33,816 bases of DNA from Candidatus Zhuqueibacterota bacterium (GCA_022616415.1 JAKEEU010000034.1:1-33816), one strand, 5' to 3'; shown: positions 8,289 to 17,383, counted from the first letter of the stretch. Translations and numbers: made by a program. Notes: a model not told the origin generated them from the sequence alone.

Positions 8289-11200
8289 ATGAGTCTTTTA
8301 ACCAAAATTTTTGGCAGCAAACACGAGCGCGATATCAAACGCATTCGCCCGCTCGTGGCGCAAATCAACGAAATTTACGAAACGCTGCACGATCTGCCCG
8401 ACGGCGAGCTGCGCGCGAAAACGGATCAATTCAAGGCGCAAATCGCCGAAGCGACGGCGGAGGTGCGCGCCGAGCTTTTCAAGCTGAATTCATTTTTGCG
8501 CGGCGAAACCCAAGAGATTAGCGGCAATGGCGTGGATGACCCCGAGGCGAAACCGGAGCCAGAGCTTACGACCGAAGAGTTGCGCGAGAAAATCGTCGAG
8601 CTTGAGAACGAAGAACGGCAAATCATCAAAGAAACGCTCGATGCGATTTTACCTGAAGCTTATGCGGTCGTCAAGGAAACTTGCCGCCGGCTCTGCGGCC
8701 AAACCTGGAATGTGGTCGGGCAACCGGTCAAGTGGGACATGGTGCCCTTCGACGTGCAATTGCTGGGTGGCACGGTTTTGCACGAAGGCAAGATTTCCGA
8801 GATGGCCACCGGCGAAGGCAAAACGCTCGTCGCCACTTTGCCGCTCTATTTGAACGCGCTGGCCGGCAAAGGCGTGCATCTCGTCACCGTCAATGATTAT
8901 CTCGCGCGCCGCGACTGTGAATGGATGGGCAAGATTTTTGAGTTTCTCGGATTGCGGCCGGCCTTCATCACCAACGACATGAACCCGACGCAACGCCGCG
9001 ACGCCTACAACGCCGACATTACCTACGGCACCAATAACGAGTTCGGCTTTGATTATTTGCGCGACAACATGGCGGTGCGGCCGGAAGACCAAGTGCAGCG
9101 CGGCCATTATTTCGCGATCGTCGACGAAGTGGATTCGGTGCTGGTCGACGAGGCGCGCACGCCGCTCATCATCTCCGGGCCGGTGGAGCAGAGCGTCGAT
9201 CAATACGACGCCATGAAGCCGCGCGTCGAGCGCCTGGTCAACACACAAACCCAGCTCGTCAACCGCTTGATGTCCGAAGCCGAAAAATCTTTGCAGGAAG
9301 GAAATGAATACGATGCCGGCATCAAGCTTTTGCAAGTGCAGCGCGGTGCGCCCAAGAACAAGCGCTTCATGAAAATGCTGCAAGAAGCCGGCACCAAAAA
9401 GCTCATTCATCGCGTGGAGAGCGACTATCTGCGGGACAAGCGCATGCACGAGCTCGACGAGGATCTCTACTTCGCGATCGACGAAAAGGCGCACACGATC
9501 GACACCACGGAAAAGGGGCGTGAGTTTCTCTCGCCCAACGAGCCGGAAATGTTCGTGCTTCCCGATCTCGGCGAAAGAATGAACGCGATTAACTCGGACA
9601 ACGAGATCGCCGTCGAAGAGAAAGAGCGGCGCAAAGCGGAATTTATGAAAGAATACGCCGAAAAAAGTGACCGCGTCCACAGCATCTCGCAGCTCCTGCG
9701 CGCTTATTCGCTCTACGAAAAGGACGTTGAGTACGTCGTCAGCGACGGCAAAGTTCTCATCGTCGATGAGTTCACCGGCCGGTTGATGCCGGGCCGGCGC
9801 TATTCCGACGGCCTGCACCAGGCGCTCGAAGCCAAAGAAGGCGTGCGCGTCGAAGGCGAAACACAAACGCTCGCCACCATTACGCTGCAGAATTACTTCC
9901 GCATGTACAAAAAGCTCGCGGGAATGACCGGCACCGCGGAAACCGAGGCGGGCGAATTTTGGGAAATTTACAAGCTCGACGTGGTGGTCATTCCCACCAA
10001 CGAGACGGTGCGGCGCATCGATCACGAAGACCAGATTTACCGCACGCGCCGCGAAAAATACAACGCGGTGATCGACGAAATTGCCGAGATGCATTCGCAC
10101 AAACGGCCGGTGCTCGTCGGCACGGTTAGCGTCGAAGTTTCCGAAACATTGAGCCGCATGCTGAAGCGCAAGGGCATTCCGCACAAAGTTTTGAACGCCA
10201 AATATCATCAGCAGGAAGCGGAGATTGTCTCCATGGCCGGCCAGCCCGGCGCGGTGACGATCGCGACGAACATGGCCGGCCGCGGCACCGATATCAAGCT
10301 CGGCAAGGGGGTGGTGATTCATCAGAATTGCGCGCTTAAAAAAGTACGGCCGGGAGTGGAGCCATGCCCGCACCTCGAAGAGCACAAATGTTACGAGAGC
10401 GTGCCGTGCGGCTTGCACATCATCGGCACCGAGCGCCACGAGGCCAGGCGCATCGACCGCCAGCTCCGCGGCCGCTCCGGACGGCAGGGCGATCCCGGCT
10501 CATCGCGTTTCTATCTTTCGCTCGAAGATGATTTGATGCGGTTGTTCGGCTCCGAGCGCATCGCCTCGGTGATGGACCGGCTCGGCGCCGAAGAAGGCGA
10601 AGTCATCACGCATCGCATGGTGACGCGCTCGATCGAACGCGCGCAGAAGCGCGTCGAAGGGCACAATTTCAGCATCCGCAAGCATCTGCTCGAGTACGAC
10701 GACGTGATGAACAAGCAGCGCACCGTCGTCTATAATCGGCGCGGCCACGCGCTGCGCGGCGAAAATTTGCGCGAAGAAATTTTGCAAATGGTCGACGCCT
10801 ACATTCAAGAAAAGGTCGCGCTTTACGCCGCCGGCCATCATCCGGATGAATGGGATTGGGAGGGTTTGCAGAATGCGTTTCAGCGCCTCTTTCTGGCTAG
10901 CATGCCGGAAGGTTTGCGCCAGCGCCCCGGATTGAATCAACAGGATTTGGCCGAAGCGCTGATCAAAGCCGCACACGACGCCTACGAGCGAAAAGAGGCG
11001 CTGGTGACGCCGAAAATCATGCGCCAGATCGAGCGGTTGGCCACGCTGCGCGCGATCGACGAGAAGTGGCGCGAGCATCTTTATGAGATGGATCATTTGA
11101 AAGAGGGCATCAACTTGCGCGCGTACGGCCAAAAAGATCCGCTGCTCGAATACAAGGGCGAAGGCTTTCGCATGTTCGAGGAAATGATCGGGCAAATGGA

Positions 11201-11465
11201 CGAACAAGTGTTGGAAGCGATTTTCAAAGCGCAAGTGCAAATGGAACCACCCCGCAGAGCGGGGCGTATGCCTCAGCAAATGACGACGGTACACGAATCG
11301 TCGGCGGGGATGGGATTTGAAGGACCGTCGCGGCCGCAACAAGCGGCGCAAGCCGGCAAGCGCCAGCCACGAGTCGTTGACGAAAAAGAAAAAATTGGGC
11401 GCAATGAGCCGTGTTGGTGCGGCAGCGGGAAGAAGTACAAGAAGTGCCACGGGGCGGAGGCGTGA
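8289..11465 (+). CDS. secA: preprotein translocase ATPase SecA
   Basis: SecA drives post-translational export through SecYEG. At 1058 aa it is about 150 aa longer than E. coli SecA. Walker A G-E-G-K-T is at residues 175-179 and the DEAD-like D-E-V-D at 279-282. The preprotein-binding region follows, then D-E-F-T-G-R, the helicase R-G-R-S-G-R-Q-G-D-P-G motif, and the C-terminal zinc-binding SEC-C motif C-W-C-G-S-G-K-K-Y-K-K-C-H. Extra sequence lies at about residues 60-110 and 300-450, as in FCB-group SecAs. A Cys/His-rich insert (C681, C693, H695, H699, C701, C707) precedes the G-L-H-I-I-G-T-E-R-H motif. AAGGTGAG lies upstream. Confidence 0.97.
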   Translation: MSLLTKIFGSKHERDIKRIRPLVAQINEIYETLHDLPDGELRAKTDQFKAQIAEATAEVRAELFKLNSFLRGETQEISGNGVDDPEAKPEPELTTEELREKIVELENEERQIIKETLDAILPEAYAVVKETCRRLCGQTWNVVGQPVKWDMVPFDVQLLGGTVLHEGKISEMATGEGKTLVATLPLYLNALAGKGVHLVTVNDYLARRDCEWMGKIFEFLGLRPAFITNDMNPTQRRDAYNADITYGTNNEFGFDYLRDNMAVRPEDQVQRGHYFAIVDEVDSVLVDEARTPLIISGPVEQSVDQYDAMKPRVERLVNTQTQLVNRLMSEAEKSLQEGNEYDAGIKLLQVQRGAPKNKRFMKMLQEAGTKKLIHRVESDYLRDKRMHELDEDLYFAIDEKAHTIDTTEKGREFLSPNEPEMFVLPDLGERMNAINSDNEIAVEEKERRKAEFMKEYAEKSDRVHSISQLLRAYSLYEKDVEYVVSDGKVLIVDEFTGRLMPGRRYSDGLHQALEAKEGVRVEGETQTLATITLQNYFRMYKKLAGMTGTAETEAGEFWEIYKLDVVVIPTNETVRRIDHEDQIYRTRREKYNAVIDEIAEMHSHKRPVLVGTVSVEVSETLSRMLKRKGIPHKVLNAKYHQQEAEIVSMAGQPGAVTIATNMAGRGTDIKLGKGVVIHQNCALKKVRPGVEPCPHLEEHKCYESVPCGLHIIGTERHEARRIDRQLRGRSGRQGDPGSSRFYLSLEDDLMRLFGSERIASVMDRLGAEEGEVITHRMVTRSIERAQKRVEGHNFSIRKHLLEYDDVMNKQRTVVYNRRGHALRGENLREEILQMVDAYIQEKVALYAAGHHPDEWDWEGLQNAFQRLFLASMPEGLRQRPGLNQQDLAEALIKAAHDAYERKEALVTPKIMRQIERLATLRAIDEKWREHLYEMDHLKEGINLRAYGQKDPLLEYKGEGFRMFEEMIGQMDEQVLEAIFKAQVQMEPPRRAGRMPQQMTTVHESSAGMGFEGPSRPQQAAQAGKRQPRVVDEKEKIGRNEPCWCGSGKKYKKCHGAEA

Positions 11466-11471
11466 TGATGC

Positions 11472-11804
11472 ATGAAAATGCCGAATCGAGAAGAGGCATA
11501 TATACCACCAGCGAAATTGAGAGATTATTTGCTTTCAGAAACTCATGTCATCGGTCGAGGGAAAGCGAAATTCTTTCGTATGTTTGGATTTGATGAGACC
11601 AACATGGAGTTGTTAGAAAAAGGGTTGATCGCAATCGCTCAAAATGAAGACGTCAAAACGGTCACTATATCACCGCACGGCACAAAATATGTAATCGGAG
11701 GTTTGCTGCAAACGCCGTTGGGACGTGTCATCAGCATAACAACAGTCTGGATTATCGATAAAGGTCAAGATCGTCCACGGTTTGTAACGGCGATTCCCAA
11801 CTAA
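11472..11804 (+). CDS. DUF6883-like small protein
   Basis: This 110-aa protein has the pattern I recall for the DUF6883 family: L-x-D-Y-L-L-S-x-T-H-x-I-G-R-G-K-A-K-F-F, then a helix, H-G-T-K-Y-V-I, and T-V-W-I-I-D-K-G near the C-terminus. It is immediately followed by a DUF4926-like gene, the usual partner for this family in cyanobacteria. The biochemical function is unknown. A toxin-antitoxin or immunity relationship has been my impression from neighbourhoods, but nothing in this sequence proves it. GGAGG at 11456-11460, within the secA 3' end, supports the ATG at 11472. It is the first of four small AT-richer genes between secA and smg. Confidence 0.7.
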   Translation: MKMPNREEAYIPPAKLRDYLLSETHVIGRGKAKFFRMFGFDETNMELLEKGLIAIAQNEDVKTVTISPHGTKYVIGGLLQTPLGRVISITTVWIIDKGQDRPRFVTAIPN

Positions 11805-11821
11805 CGCAATAAGGAGGTTCG

Positions 11822-12058
11822 ATGATTAATGAACTGGACATCGTCGCGCTAACCCATGATGTTGTAGATTATCGTCTCAAAGCAGGCGATGTCGGTACGG
11901 TCGTTCATCGCTATGATGACGGTGACGGCTTCGAGGTGGAATTCGTCACGGCAGAAGGCAAGACAGTCGCGTTGTTAACTTTGACAGCAACGGATATTCG
12001 GCCCATCAATCGTGCAGAAATATTGCATGTTCGCGAAGTCGAACCTGTCTTTGCCTAG
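11822..12058 (+). CDS. DUF4926-like small protein
   Basis: This 78-aa protein matches the DUF4926 pattern: L-D-x-V-A-L-T-x-D, L-K-A-G-D-V-G-T-V-V, F-E-V-E-F-V-T-A-E-G, and a final D-I-R-P-I. The fold is likely a small beta barrel of SH3/KOW type. Function is unknown. A perfect AAGGAGG at 11811-11817 precedes the ATG at 11822 and it lies 17 nt after the DUF6883-like gene, so the two are almost surely cotranscribed. Its acidic character would suit an antitoxin or inhibitor of the upstream protein; this is inference. Confidence 0.75.
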   Translation: MINELDIVALTHDVVDYRLKAGDVGTVVHRYDDGDGFEVEFVTAEGKTVALLTLTATDIRPINRAEILHVREVEPVFA

Positions 12059-12129
12059 TTTGCTCTGATATTTGGAGGCGCCGATGTTTGCATAAAGTTT
12101 ATGATGAAAAGTAAGGAGGTCATTATAAA

Positions 12130-12465
12130 ATGGCTAAATTAGAACAATACCGCGCCTTTGTTCAGCAATTGATCAAACAGTACGGGGCTTACAAGCCATC
12201 GTACGGAGATATCGAAGTCGAGACCGTTTTTGATACCGAGCGTGACCATTACGAATTAATCAATGTCGGCTGGCACGAGCACAGACGCATTCGCGGCGCC
12301 GTGTTGCACATCGACATTAAAAACGGCAAAATTTGGATACAACACGACGGCACGGAGCGAGGAGTCGCGAATGACTTGGTCGAATGGGGTGTGCCCAAAG
12401 AGGATATCGTGCTGGCTTTTCATGCGCCTTACAGACGGCAATATACGGGCTTTGCGGTAAATTAA
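12130..12465 (+). CDS. XisI-like protein without XisH
   Basis: This 111-aa protein is a clear member of the XisI family (named after the fdxN-element excision controlling factor of heterocyst-forming cyanobacteria). Diagnostic stretches are Y-x-x-x-V-Q-Q-L-I-K-Q-Y, V-F-D-T-E-R-D-H-Y-E-L-I-N-V-G-W, K-I-W-I-Q-H-D-G-T-E and L-V-E-W-G-V-P-K-E-D-I-V-L-A-F-H. It normally pairs with an upstream XisH, a PD-(D/E)XK-like protein. No XisH is present in this window; the upstream neighbour is DUF4926-like. TAAGGAGGT lies 5' of the start at 12130. It is an orphan half of a two-gene module, which suggests gene loss or recombination in this cassette. Confidence 0.85.
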   Translation: MAKLEQYRAFVQQLIKQYGAYKPSYGDIEVETVFDTERDHYELINVGWHEHRRIRGAVLHIDIKNGKIWIQHDGTERGVANDLVEWGVPKEDIVLAFHAPYRRQYTGFAVN

Positions 12466-12489
12466 ATATAATCGAGGAAAATGGAAACA

Positions 12490-12906
12490 ATGACAACCGT
12501 CGCCACACAACAAATAACGCAGGCTTGGGGCACGCTGCAAGCGCTCATCCCGGTTTCTCCGATTCGCACCGAAGAGCAATATGATCAAGCCGTCGAAAAA
12601 CTGAATGAGCTATTGGACATTGTTGGTGACAATGAGGCTCATCCACTATATGAATTGTTGGACACTTTGAGTATTTTGATACACGCTTACGATGAGGCCC
12701 ATTTCCCAATATCTCCCGTCACGGGCATCGAGGTACTCAAGTTTATCATGGAAGAGCATCAACTGGCGCCGTCTGATTTACCCGAAATCGGAGATGAAAA
12801 AGTTGTAACGGAATTATTGGCAGACAAACGCGAACTCAGTGTTGAAAATATTCGTGCCTTATCGAAAAGGTTTGGCGTATCACCGGCGGTGTTTATTGAT
12901 GGATGA
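12490..12906 (+). CDS. HigA-like antitoxin/XRE regulator
   Basis: This protein of about 138 aa (141 if it starts at 12481) has an N-terminal helical region with E-E-Q-Y-D-Q-A-V-E-K-L-N-E-L-L-D. A C-terminal XRE-type helix-turn-helix follows, from L-K-F-I-M-E-E-H-Q-L to F-G-V-S-P-A-V-F. This is the layout of HigA-type antitoxins, which bind a RelE-fold HigB toxin and repress their own promoter. No HigB gene precedes or follows it. GAGG at 12474-12477 leaves 3 nt to ATG 12481 and 12 nt to ATG 12490, so the start is ambiguous. It closes the cassette of four small accessory genes. Confidence 0.8.
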   Translation: MTTVATQQITQAWGTLQALIPVSPIRTEEQYDQAVEKLNELLDIVGDNEAHPLYELLDTLSILIHAYDEAHFPISPVTGIEVLKFIMEEHQLAPSDLPEIGDEKVVTELLADKRELSVENIRALSKRFGVSPAVFIDG

Positions 12907-13039
12907 GTCGTAAGAAGTGGTAATCGACTGAGCGTTCATCATGGGCGACTTCCTATGGATGTCATTAATCGTCCAGCCGCCAAGTGCCTGATTTTGCTCG
13001 AACCGGCTTTCCGCAATTGATAAAAAATTGTAAAATCCC

Positions 13040-13067
13040 TTGCTTTTACCGATTTTTTTCGTACATT
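13040..13067 (+). promoter_or_regulatory. candidate promoter for smg-topA-xer
   Basis: TTGCTT at 13040-13045 and TACATT at 13062-13067 are 16 bp apart, in the 204-nt gap before smg. A T-rich spacer and the GGAGG before smg support a transcription start near 13074. Confidence 0.4.
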
Positions 13068-13110
13068 GCAGGCAACTTGGGAAAAATGAGGCTATCGTGG
13101 AGGAAAAACT

Positions 13111-13578
13111 ATGACCGAACGTGTCGTCGAGATTCTCGTTTACATTATGAGCGAGATCCGTGACGGAAAGCCGGCGCCCAATAATCTCGAGATCATTTCG
13201 CGCGATCTGATGCAGCGCGGCTACACCGAGAACGAGATCAGCTCGGCGTTTTCCTGGCTTTACGAGCGCAGCCAAAACGACGGTGAGGAGTTGGTGCGCC
13301 ATGCCGGCCCTACTCTCGAAGGCTCCTTCCGCCTGCTGCACGACTTGGAGCGCATCGTCATCTCGCCGGAGGGTTACGGCTATTTGTTGCAACTGAAGCA
13401 TCTCGGCATTCTCAGCGATGCCGAAGTGGAGCAAACCATCGAGCGCGCCATGATGCTCGGCGCCACGCATCTGTCCGAGGCGGATATCAAATCGTTGGTG
13501 GCCTCCACGCTGTTCAATTTGGAGGGCGCGAGCGAGGGATCGTTTTTTGTTTTCGAGGATAGCGCCGTCGTTCATTAA
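13111..13578 (+). CDS. smg: Smg/DUF494 family protein
   Basis: The protein has 155 aa, the same size as E. coli Smg. It opens with the M-x-E-R-V-V-E-I-L-V-Y-I-M-S-E-I helix and has the Y-T-E-N-E-I-S-S-A-F-S-W-L region and a late L-E-R-I-V-I-S-P-E-G-Y-G-Y-L-L-Q-L segment characteristic of DUF494. The molecular function of Smg is not established. The smg-topA order is found across many bacteria, so this is ancestral synteny. GTGGAGG at 13098-13104 supports the ATG at 13111. Confidence 0.9.
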   Translation: MTERVVEILVYIMSEIRDGKPAPNNLEIISRDLMQRGYTENEISSAFSWLYERSQNDGEELVRHAGPTLEGSFRLLHDLERIVISPEGYGYLLQLKHLGILSDAEVEQTIERAMMLGATHLSEADIKSLVASTLFNLEGASEGSFFVFEDSAVVH

Positions 13579-13692
13579 TAAAAATTGCCGTCGGAACGCT
13601 CTCTGTCGGATTTTGTCATTAATTTTTATTTTCATCATCTGGCCGAGCACAGGCGCCCGGACGGTTGTTTACAAGTATTGCAGGTTGTGATC

Positions 13693-15948
13693 ATGTCGAA
13701 GTCTTTAGTTATTGTTGAATCCGTAGCAAAAACGAAAACCATCAGCAAATTTCTCGGCAATGATTTCACGGTCAAGTCCTCCGTCGGACACATCAAGGAT
13801 CTGCCGAAGCAAAGGCTCGGCGTCAATGTCGAAGACGGGTTCGAGCCGGAGTATATCACCATTCGCGGCAAGGGCAAGCTACTCACCGATCTGCGCAAAG
13901 TTGCCGCCAATGTCGATCAAGTGTATATTGCCACCGATCCGGACCGCGAGGGCGAGGCCATCGCCTCGCATCTGGCGGAGGTCATCAGTCCGCACAACGA
14001 CCGCGTCCACCGCGTGCGCTTCAACGAGATCACCGAGCGCGCCGTCAAGCAGGCGTTGGAGCACAAGGACAAGGTCAACGAAAATTTGGTCGTGGCGCAA
14101 AAAGCCCGGCGTGTCGTCGACCGTTTGGTGGGTTATCAAGTCAGCCCGATTTTGTGGCGCACCATTTATCGCGGCCTCAGCGCCGGCCGCGTGCAATCCG
14201 TCGCCTTGCGCTTGATTTGCGAGCGCGAAGCGCAAATCGACGCCTTTATTCCCGAAGAGTATTGGAGCATCGCCGTCGAGCTCAAAGGCAAGCGCACCGA
14301 CCCGTTTCTGGCCAATCTCGTCAAGATCGGCGATAAAAAGCCGGAGATTCACAACGAGGCCGAAGCGCAAGCCCTCAACCGCGAACTGCGCGAGCAGAGC
14401 TTCAAAGTCGTTGACATCAAGAAAAAGAAGGTCAACCGCCAGCCGGCTCCGCCTTTCACCACCAGCACGATGCAACAGGAGGCCGCCAACCGTTTGGGCT
14501 TTACCGCGAAGCGCATTATGGCTATCGCGCAGCAGCTTTACGAAGGCGTCGAGCTTGGCGAAGAAGGCAGCATCGGCTTGATTACATACATGCGTACCGA
14601 CTCCACGCGCGTCGCTGGCGAAGCAATTGCCGAGGTGCGCGATTACATCACTACGAATTACGGGTTAGAGTATCTGCCGCAATCCCCGCGCGTCCACAAA
14701 ACGAAATCATCCGCGCAAGACGCGCACGAGGCGATTCGCCCGGCCTCGATGAAGCGCACGCCCAAAAGCCTCAAGAAATATCTTTCTGCCGACCAATACA
14801 AGTTGTACGAATTGATCTGGCAGCGCTTCGTCGCCAGCCAGATGGAGGCGGCCGTTCTGGAGCAAACCTCGATTGACATCGAAGGCGGCCGCTTTCTTTT
14901 GCGCACCTCCGGCTCCGTTATCGTCTTTCGCGGCTTCTTGCAAGTGTATGACGATGTGAAAGAAGAAGAGCAGGAAGAAAATGGTGAGAACGGCAAAGTG
15001 CCGCAAAATATTCAAGTCGGCGAAGCGCTCGCTTTGCTCGACGTGCATCCCAAGCAGCATTTTACCAAACCGCCGCCGCGCTATACCGAGGCCAGCTTGG
15101 TGAAAGAGCTGGACACGTTGGGCATCGGCCGGCCGAGCACGTATGCGCTCATCATCAGCACGTTGACGGCGCGCAAATACGTGGACAAACAGGGCCGGCA
15201 ATTGGCGCCGACCGATCTCGGCAAAACCGTCAACAAAATTTTGGTGCAAAATTTCCCGCAAATCTTCAACGTCCAATTCACGGCGTTTATGGAAGACGAG
15301 CTGGACAAGGTCGAGGCCGGCAAAAAGCAGTTTTTGCAAGTCGTCAAAGAATTTTATGAGCCGTTCAACCGGGCCGTGGTGTCGACCGAGGAAAAGAAGG
15401 ACACGATTATAGAGGACGTGCAGGAGCAGACGGACGAGGTGTGTCCGAAATGCGGCCGGCCGCTGGTGATTCGCTGGGGCCGCAACGGGCGTTTCATGGC
15501 GTGCAGCGGCTATCCGGAATGCCGCCACACCAAGCCGCTCGACGCCGAAGAAAAGATCGAAGGCGAAGTGTGCGAAAATTGCGGCCGGGACATGGTGGTC
15601 AAAGTCGGCCGCTACGGACGTTTTCTCGCGTGCAGCGGCTATCCCGACTGCAAAACCTCGCGGCCTTATCCGATCGGCGTCGCGTGCCCGCAAGAAGGGT
15701 GCAACGGCAAAATCATCGAGCGCCGCTCCAAGCGCGGCCGCACCTTTTACGGCTGCAGCAATTATCCGGCGTGCAATTTTGTGAGCTGGAACAAGCCGGT
15801 CGCCAAGCCGTGCCCGAGCTGCGGCAATAATTATCTCGAAGAGCGTTACACGCAAGCCGATGGCACGCACTTGCGTTGTCCCAAGTGCAAAGAAAAGTTC
15901 GAGGCAACCGCCGAGGCGGTGTATGAACCAGCAGCAGCTCTCGATTAA
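13693..15948 (+). CDS. topA: DNA topoisomerase I
   Basis: This 751-aa type IA topoisomerase relaxes negative supercoils. The N-terminal TOPRIM domain includes I-V-E-S-V-A-K and D-P-D-R-E-G-E-A-I-A. The catalytic tyrosine is Tyr299 in G-L-I-T-Y-M-R-T-D-S. R-P-S-T-Y follows the active-site region. The C-terminus from about residue 580 carries four C4 zinc ribbons; three have the form with a conserved Gly-rich turn and C-S-x-Y-P-x-C, and the last is C-x2-C...C-x2-C. I chose the ATG at 13693 because the TOPRIM strand starts three residues later. It overlaps the recombinase gene by 26 nt, implying coupling. Confidence 0.97.
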   Translation: MSKSLVIVESVAKTKTISKFLGNDFTVKSSVGHIKDLPKQRLGVNVEDGFEPEYITIRGKGKLLTDLRKVAANVDQVYIATDPDREGEAIASHLAEVISPHNDRVHRVRFNEITERAVKQALEHKDKVNENLVVAQKARRVVDRLVGYQVSPILWRTIYRGLSAGRVQSVALRLICEREAQIDAFIPEEYWSIAVELKGKRTDPFLANLVKIGDKKPEIHNEAEAQALNRELREQSFKVVDIKKKKVNRQPAPPFTTSTMQQEAANRLGFTAKRIMAIAQQLYEGVELGEEGSIGLITYMRTDSTRVAGEAIAEVRDYITTNYGLEYLPQSPRVHKTKSSAQDAHEAIRPASMKRTPKSLKKYLSADQYKLYELIWQRFVASQMEAAVLEQTSIDIEGGRFLLRTSGSVIVFRGFLQVYDDVKEEEQEENGENGKVPQNIQVGEALALLDVHPKQHFTKPPPRYTEASLVKELDTLGIGRPSTYALIISTLTARKYVDKQGRQLAPTDLGKTVNKILVQNFPQIFNVQFTAFMEDELDKVEAGKKQFLQVVKEFYEPFNRAVVSTEEKKDTIIEDVQEQTDEVCPKCGRPLVIRWGRNGRFMACSGYPECRHTKPLDAEEKIEGEVCENCGRDMVVKVGRYGRFLACSGYPDCKTSRPYPIGVACPQEGCNGKIIERRSKRGRTFYGCSNYPACNFVSWNKPVAKPCPSCGNNYLEERYTQADGTHLRCPKCKEKFEATAEAVYEPAAALD

Positions 15949-16858
15949 AAATTTTGATGAGTGGCTTGAACGTTATCTGATTTATTTGAAGTCCGAACGC
16001 CTGCTCTCAGCGCATACCATCGAAACCCGAGCCACCGATTTGCGCCAGTTTGGCGATTTCTTGCGTGAAGAAAAAGCCACCGAGGCGGTGCAGCGTCTGC
16101 ACGTGCGCAAATATATGGCGTTGCTCTCGCGCGGCGGCTTGGCGGCGCGAACGATCAATCAGAAGCTGGTGACGCTGCGCACGTTCTTCAAATTTTTAGC
16201 GCGCGAAGGCGGAATGGACCACAATCCCACCGCCAATCTCGTCGCGCTCAAAACGCCGAAACGGCTGCCTGTGGTCATTGCCGCGCCAAAACTCAGTGCG
16301 GCTTTGCAATTGCCGGATGCAGCCTCCGCGGAAGGCGTCCGCGATCGCGCCATATTGGAAGTTTTTTATAATTGTGGTTTGCGCCGACAGGAGTTGCTCA
16401 ACTTGGATATCGGCGACGTGGATTTGCGCAACCTGCAAGTCCGTGTTTTGGGCAAGGGCGCAAAAGAACGCATCGTTCCACTCGGCCGCGCCGCCATGCA
16501 CGCGATTGCGCAGTGGCTGGAAAAACGTAAAGAATTTTGTTCCGATCAGAACGAAAACGCGCTCTTTGTCAATCAGCACGGCGCCCGCATGACCACCTCA
16601 CAAATTTATTATCGCGTTCGCCAGTATCTCAAGCAAGTGGCCGAGATCGACAAAGCGCACCCGCACGTGCTGCGGCACAGCTTTGCGACGCATTTGCTGG
16701 ACGGCGGCGCCGATCTCATGGCCGTCAAAGAAATGTTGGGGCATTCGACGCTGGCCACCACGCAAATCTATACGCACGTGAGCGCCGCCCGGCTGAAAGC
16801 GGTGTATCGGCAGGCGCATCCGCGGGCGGAGTTGGAGGGGATGGTAAAAGCAAATTGA
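15923..16858 (+). CDS. xerC: XerC/XerD-type tyrosine recombinase
   Basis: This 311-aa protein is full length. The N-terminal SAM-like core-binding domain (residues 8-95) is followed by the catalytic domain with R154 (G-L-R), K178, H248-x2-R251, H274 and nucleophile Tyr283, all intact. Xer recombinases resolve chromosome dimers at dif. XerC is favoured over XerD by the topA-xerC order common in other phyla, but the sequence alone does not separate them. GAGG at 15913-15916 supports the ATG at 15923, inside the end of topA. A degraded copy of its 3' part lies at 18095-18190 (about 84% identical over 50 nt). Confidence 0.92.
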   Translation: MNQQQLSIKNFDEWLERYLIYLKSERLLSAHTIETRATDLRQFGDFLREEKATEAVQRLHVRKYMALLSRGGLAARTINQKLVTLRTFFKFLAREGGMDHNPTANLVALKTPKRLPVVIAAPKLSAALQLPDAASAEGVRDRAILEVFYNCGLRRQELLNLDIGDVDLRNLQVRVLGKGAKERIVPLGRAAMHAIAQWLEKRKEFCSDQNENALFVNQHGARMTTSQIYYRVRQYLKQVAEIDKAHPHVLRHSFATHLLDGGADLMAVKEMLGHSTLATTQIYTHVSAARLKAVYRQAHPRAELEGMVKAN

Positions 16859-16865
16859 TGAGAAA

Positions 16866-17363
16866 ATGGACGAAAAATCAATTAATGCACTTATTTGTTT
16901 TATCCGACAAACGAATGGGATGTTACAGTTGTTGGATGAAGCGAAAGCTAAACCCGAAACCACGGTAGGTGAATTGCAAGATAAATTTTCGTTGATGTAC
17001 AAATTAAACCCACGCGACAAAGATTTCTTTTTCTATAACCAGCATCAGTTCCTTACGTCTTTGCTGGCCTATGTATGCCTTCCAAAAGAAACCTTTTATG
17101 AGCAGCTTCCAGAAATTATTTTGAAAGATCTTGATGAAGGGTGGGGTTTGAATGGTTTGTTATTGGATTTATCTCTTAAAAACTTTCTGCGACACATCCG
17201 AAATGCAGTTTCTCACGGTCACGTTGAAGTCACTAAGGATTTGGTTTTCACCTTTCGTGATGGTTCAACCACTATTGTTTTAAATCATATCAGCCTGCAC
17301 AAGTTTTGTCAGGCTCTTGCGTATTGGTGCCTTACGAAAGATATAAACCTAAAAAATCTCTAA
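16866..17363 (+). CDS. HEPN-family protein
   Basis: This 165-aa mainly helical protein contains R112-N-A-V-S-H117 in a C-terminal helix, the R-x4-H motif of HEPN ribonucleases. The preceding F-L-R-H-I-R helix and following G-H strengthen the match. HEPN proteins often act as RNase toxins paired with MNT or other antitoxins. No nucleotidyltransferase is present; the neighbours are a PIN-type toxin remnant and its antitoxin. The gene starts 7 nt after the recombinase stop. It is visibly AT-richer than topA and xerC, which fits later acquisition. Function beyond the HEPN motif is not known. Confidence 0.75.
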   Translation: MDEKSINALICFIRQTNGMLQLLDEAKAKPETTVGELQDKFSLMYKLNPRDKDFFFYNQHQFLTSLLAYVCLPKETFYEQLPEIILKDLDEGWGLNGLLLDLSLKNFLRHIRNAVSHGHVEVTKDLVFTFRDGSTTIVLNHISLHKFCQALAYWCLTKDINLKNL

Positions 17364-17383
17364 GCTCAATCGCTGAATAAAAT

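Noticed and set aside
8649..10439. 596-aa minus-strand open frame opposite secA
   Set aside because: It is the antisense shadow of a GC-rich gene with strong codon bias; it has no family features and no start signals.
10500..11450. 316-aa minus-strand open frame opposite the secA 3' end
   Set aside because: Antisense shadow of secA, low-complexity composition and no start signals.
14707..15870. 387-aa minus-strand open frame opposite topA
   Set aside because: Antisense shadow; topA's motifs are fully intact on the plus strand.
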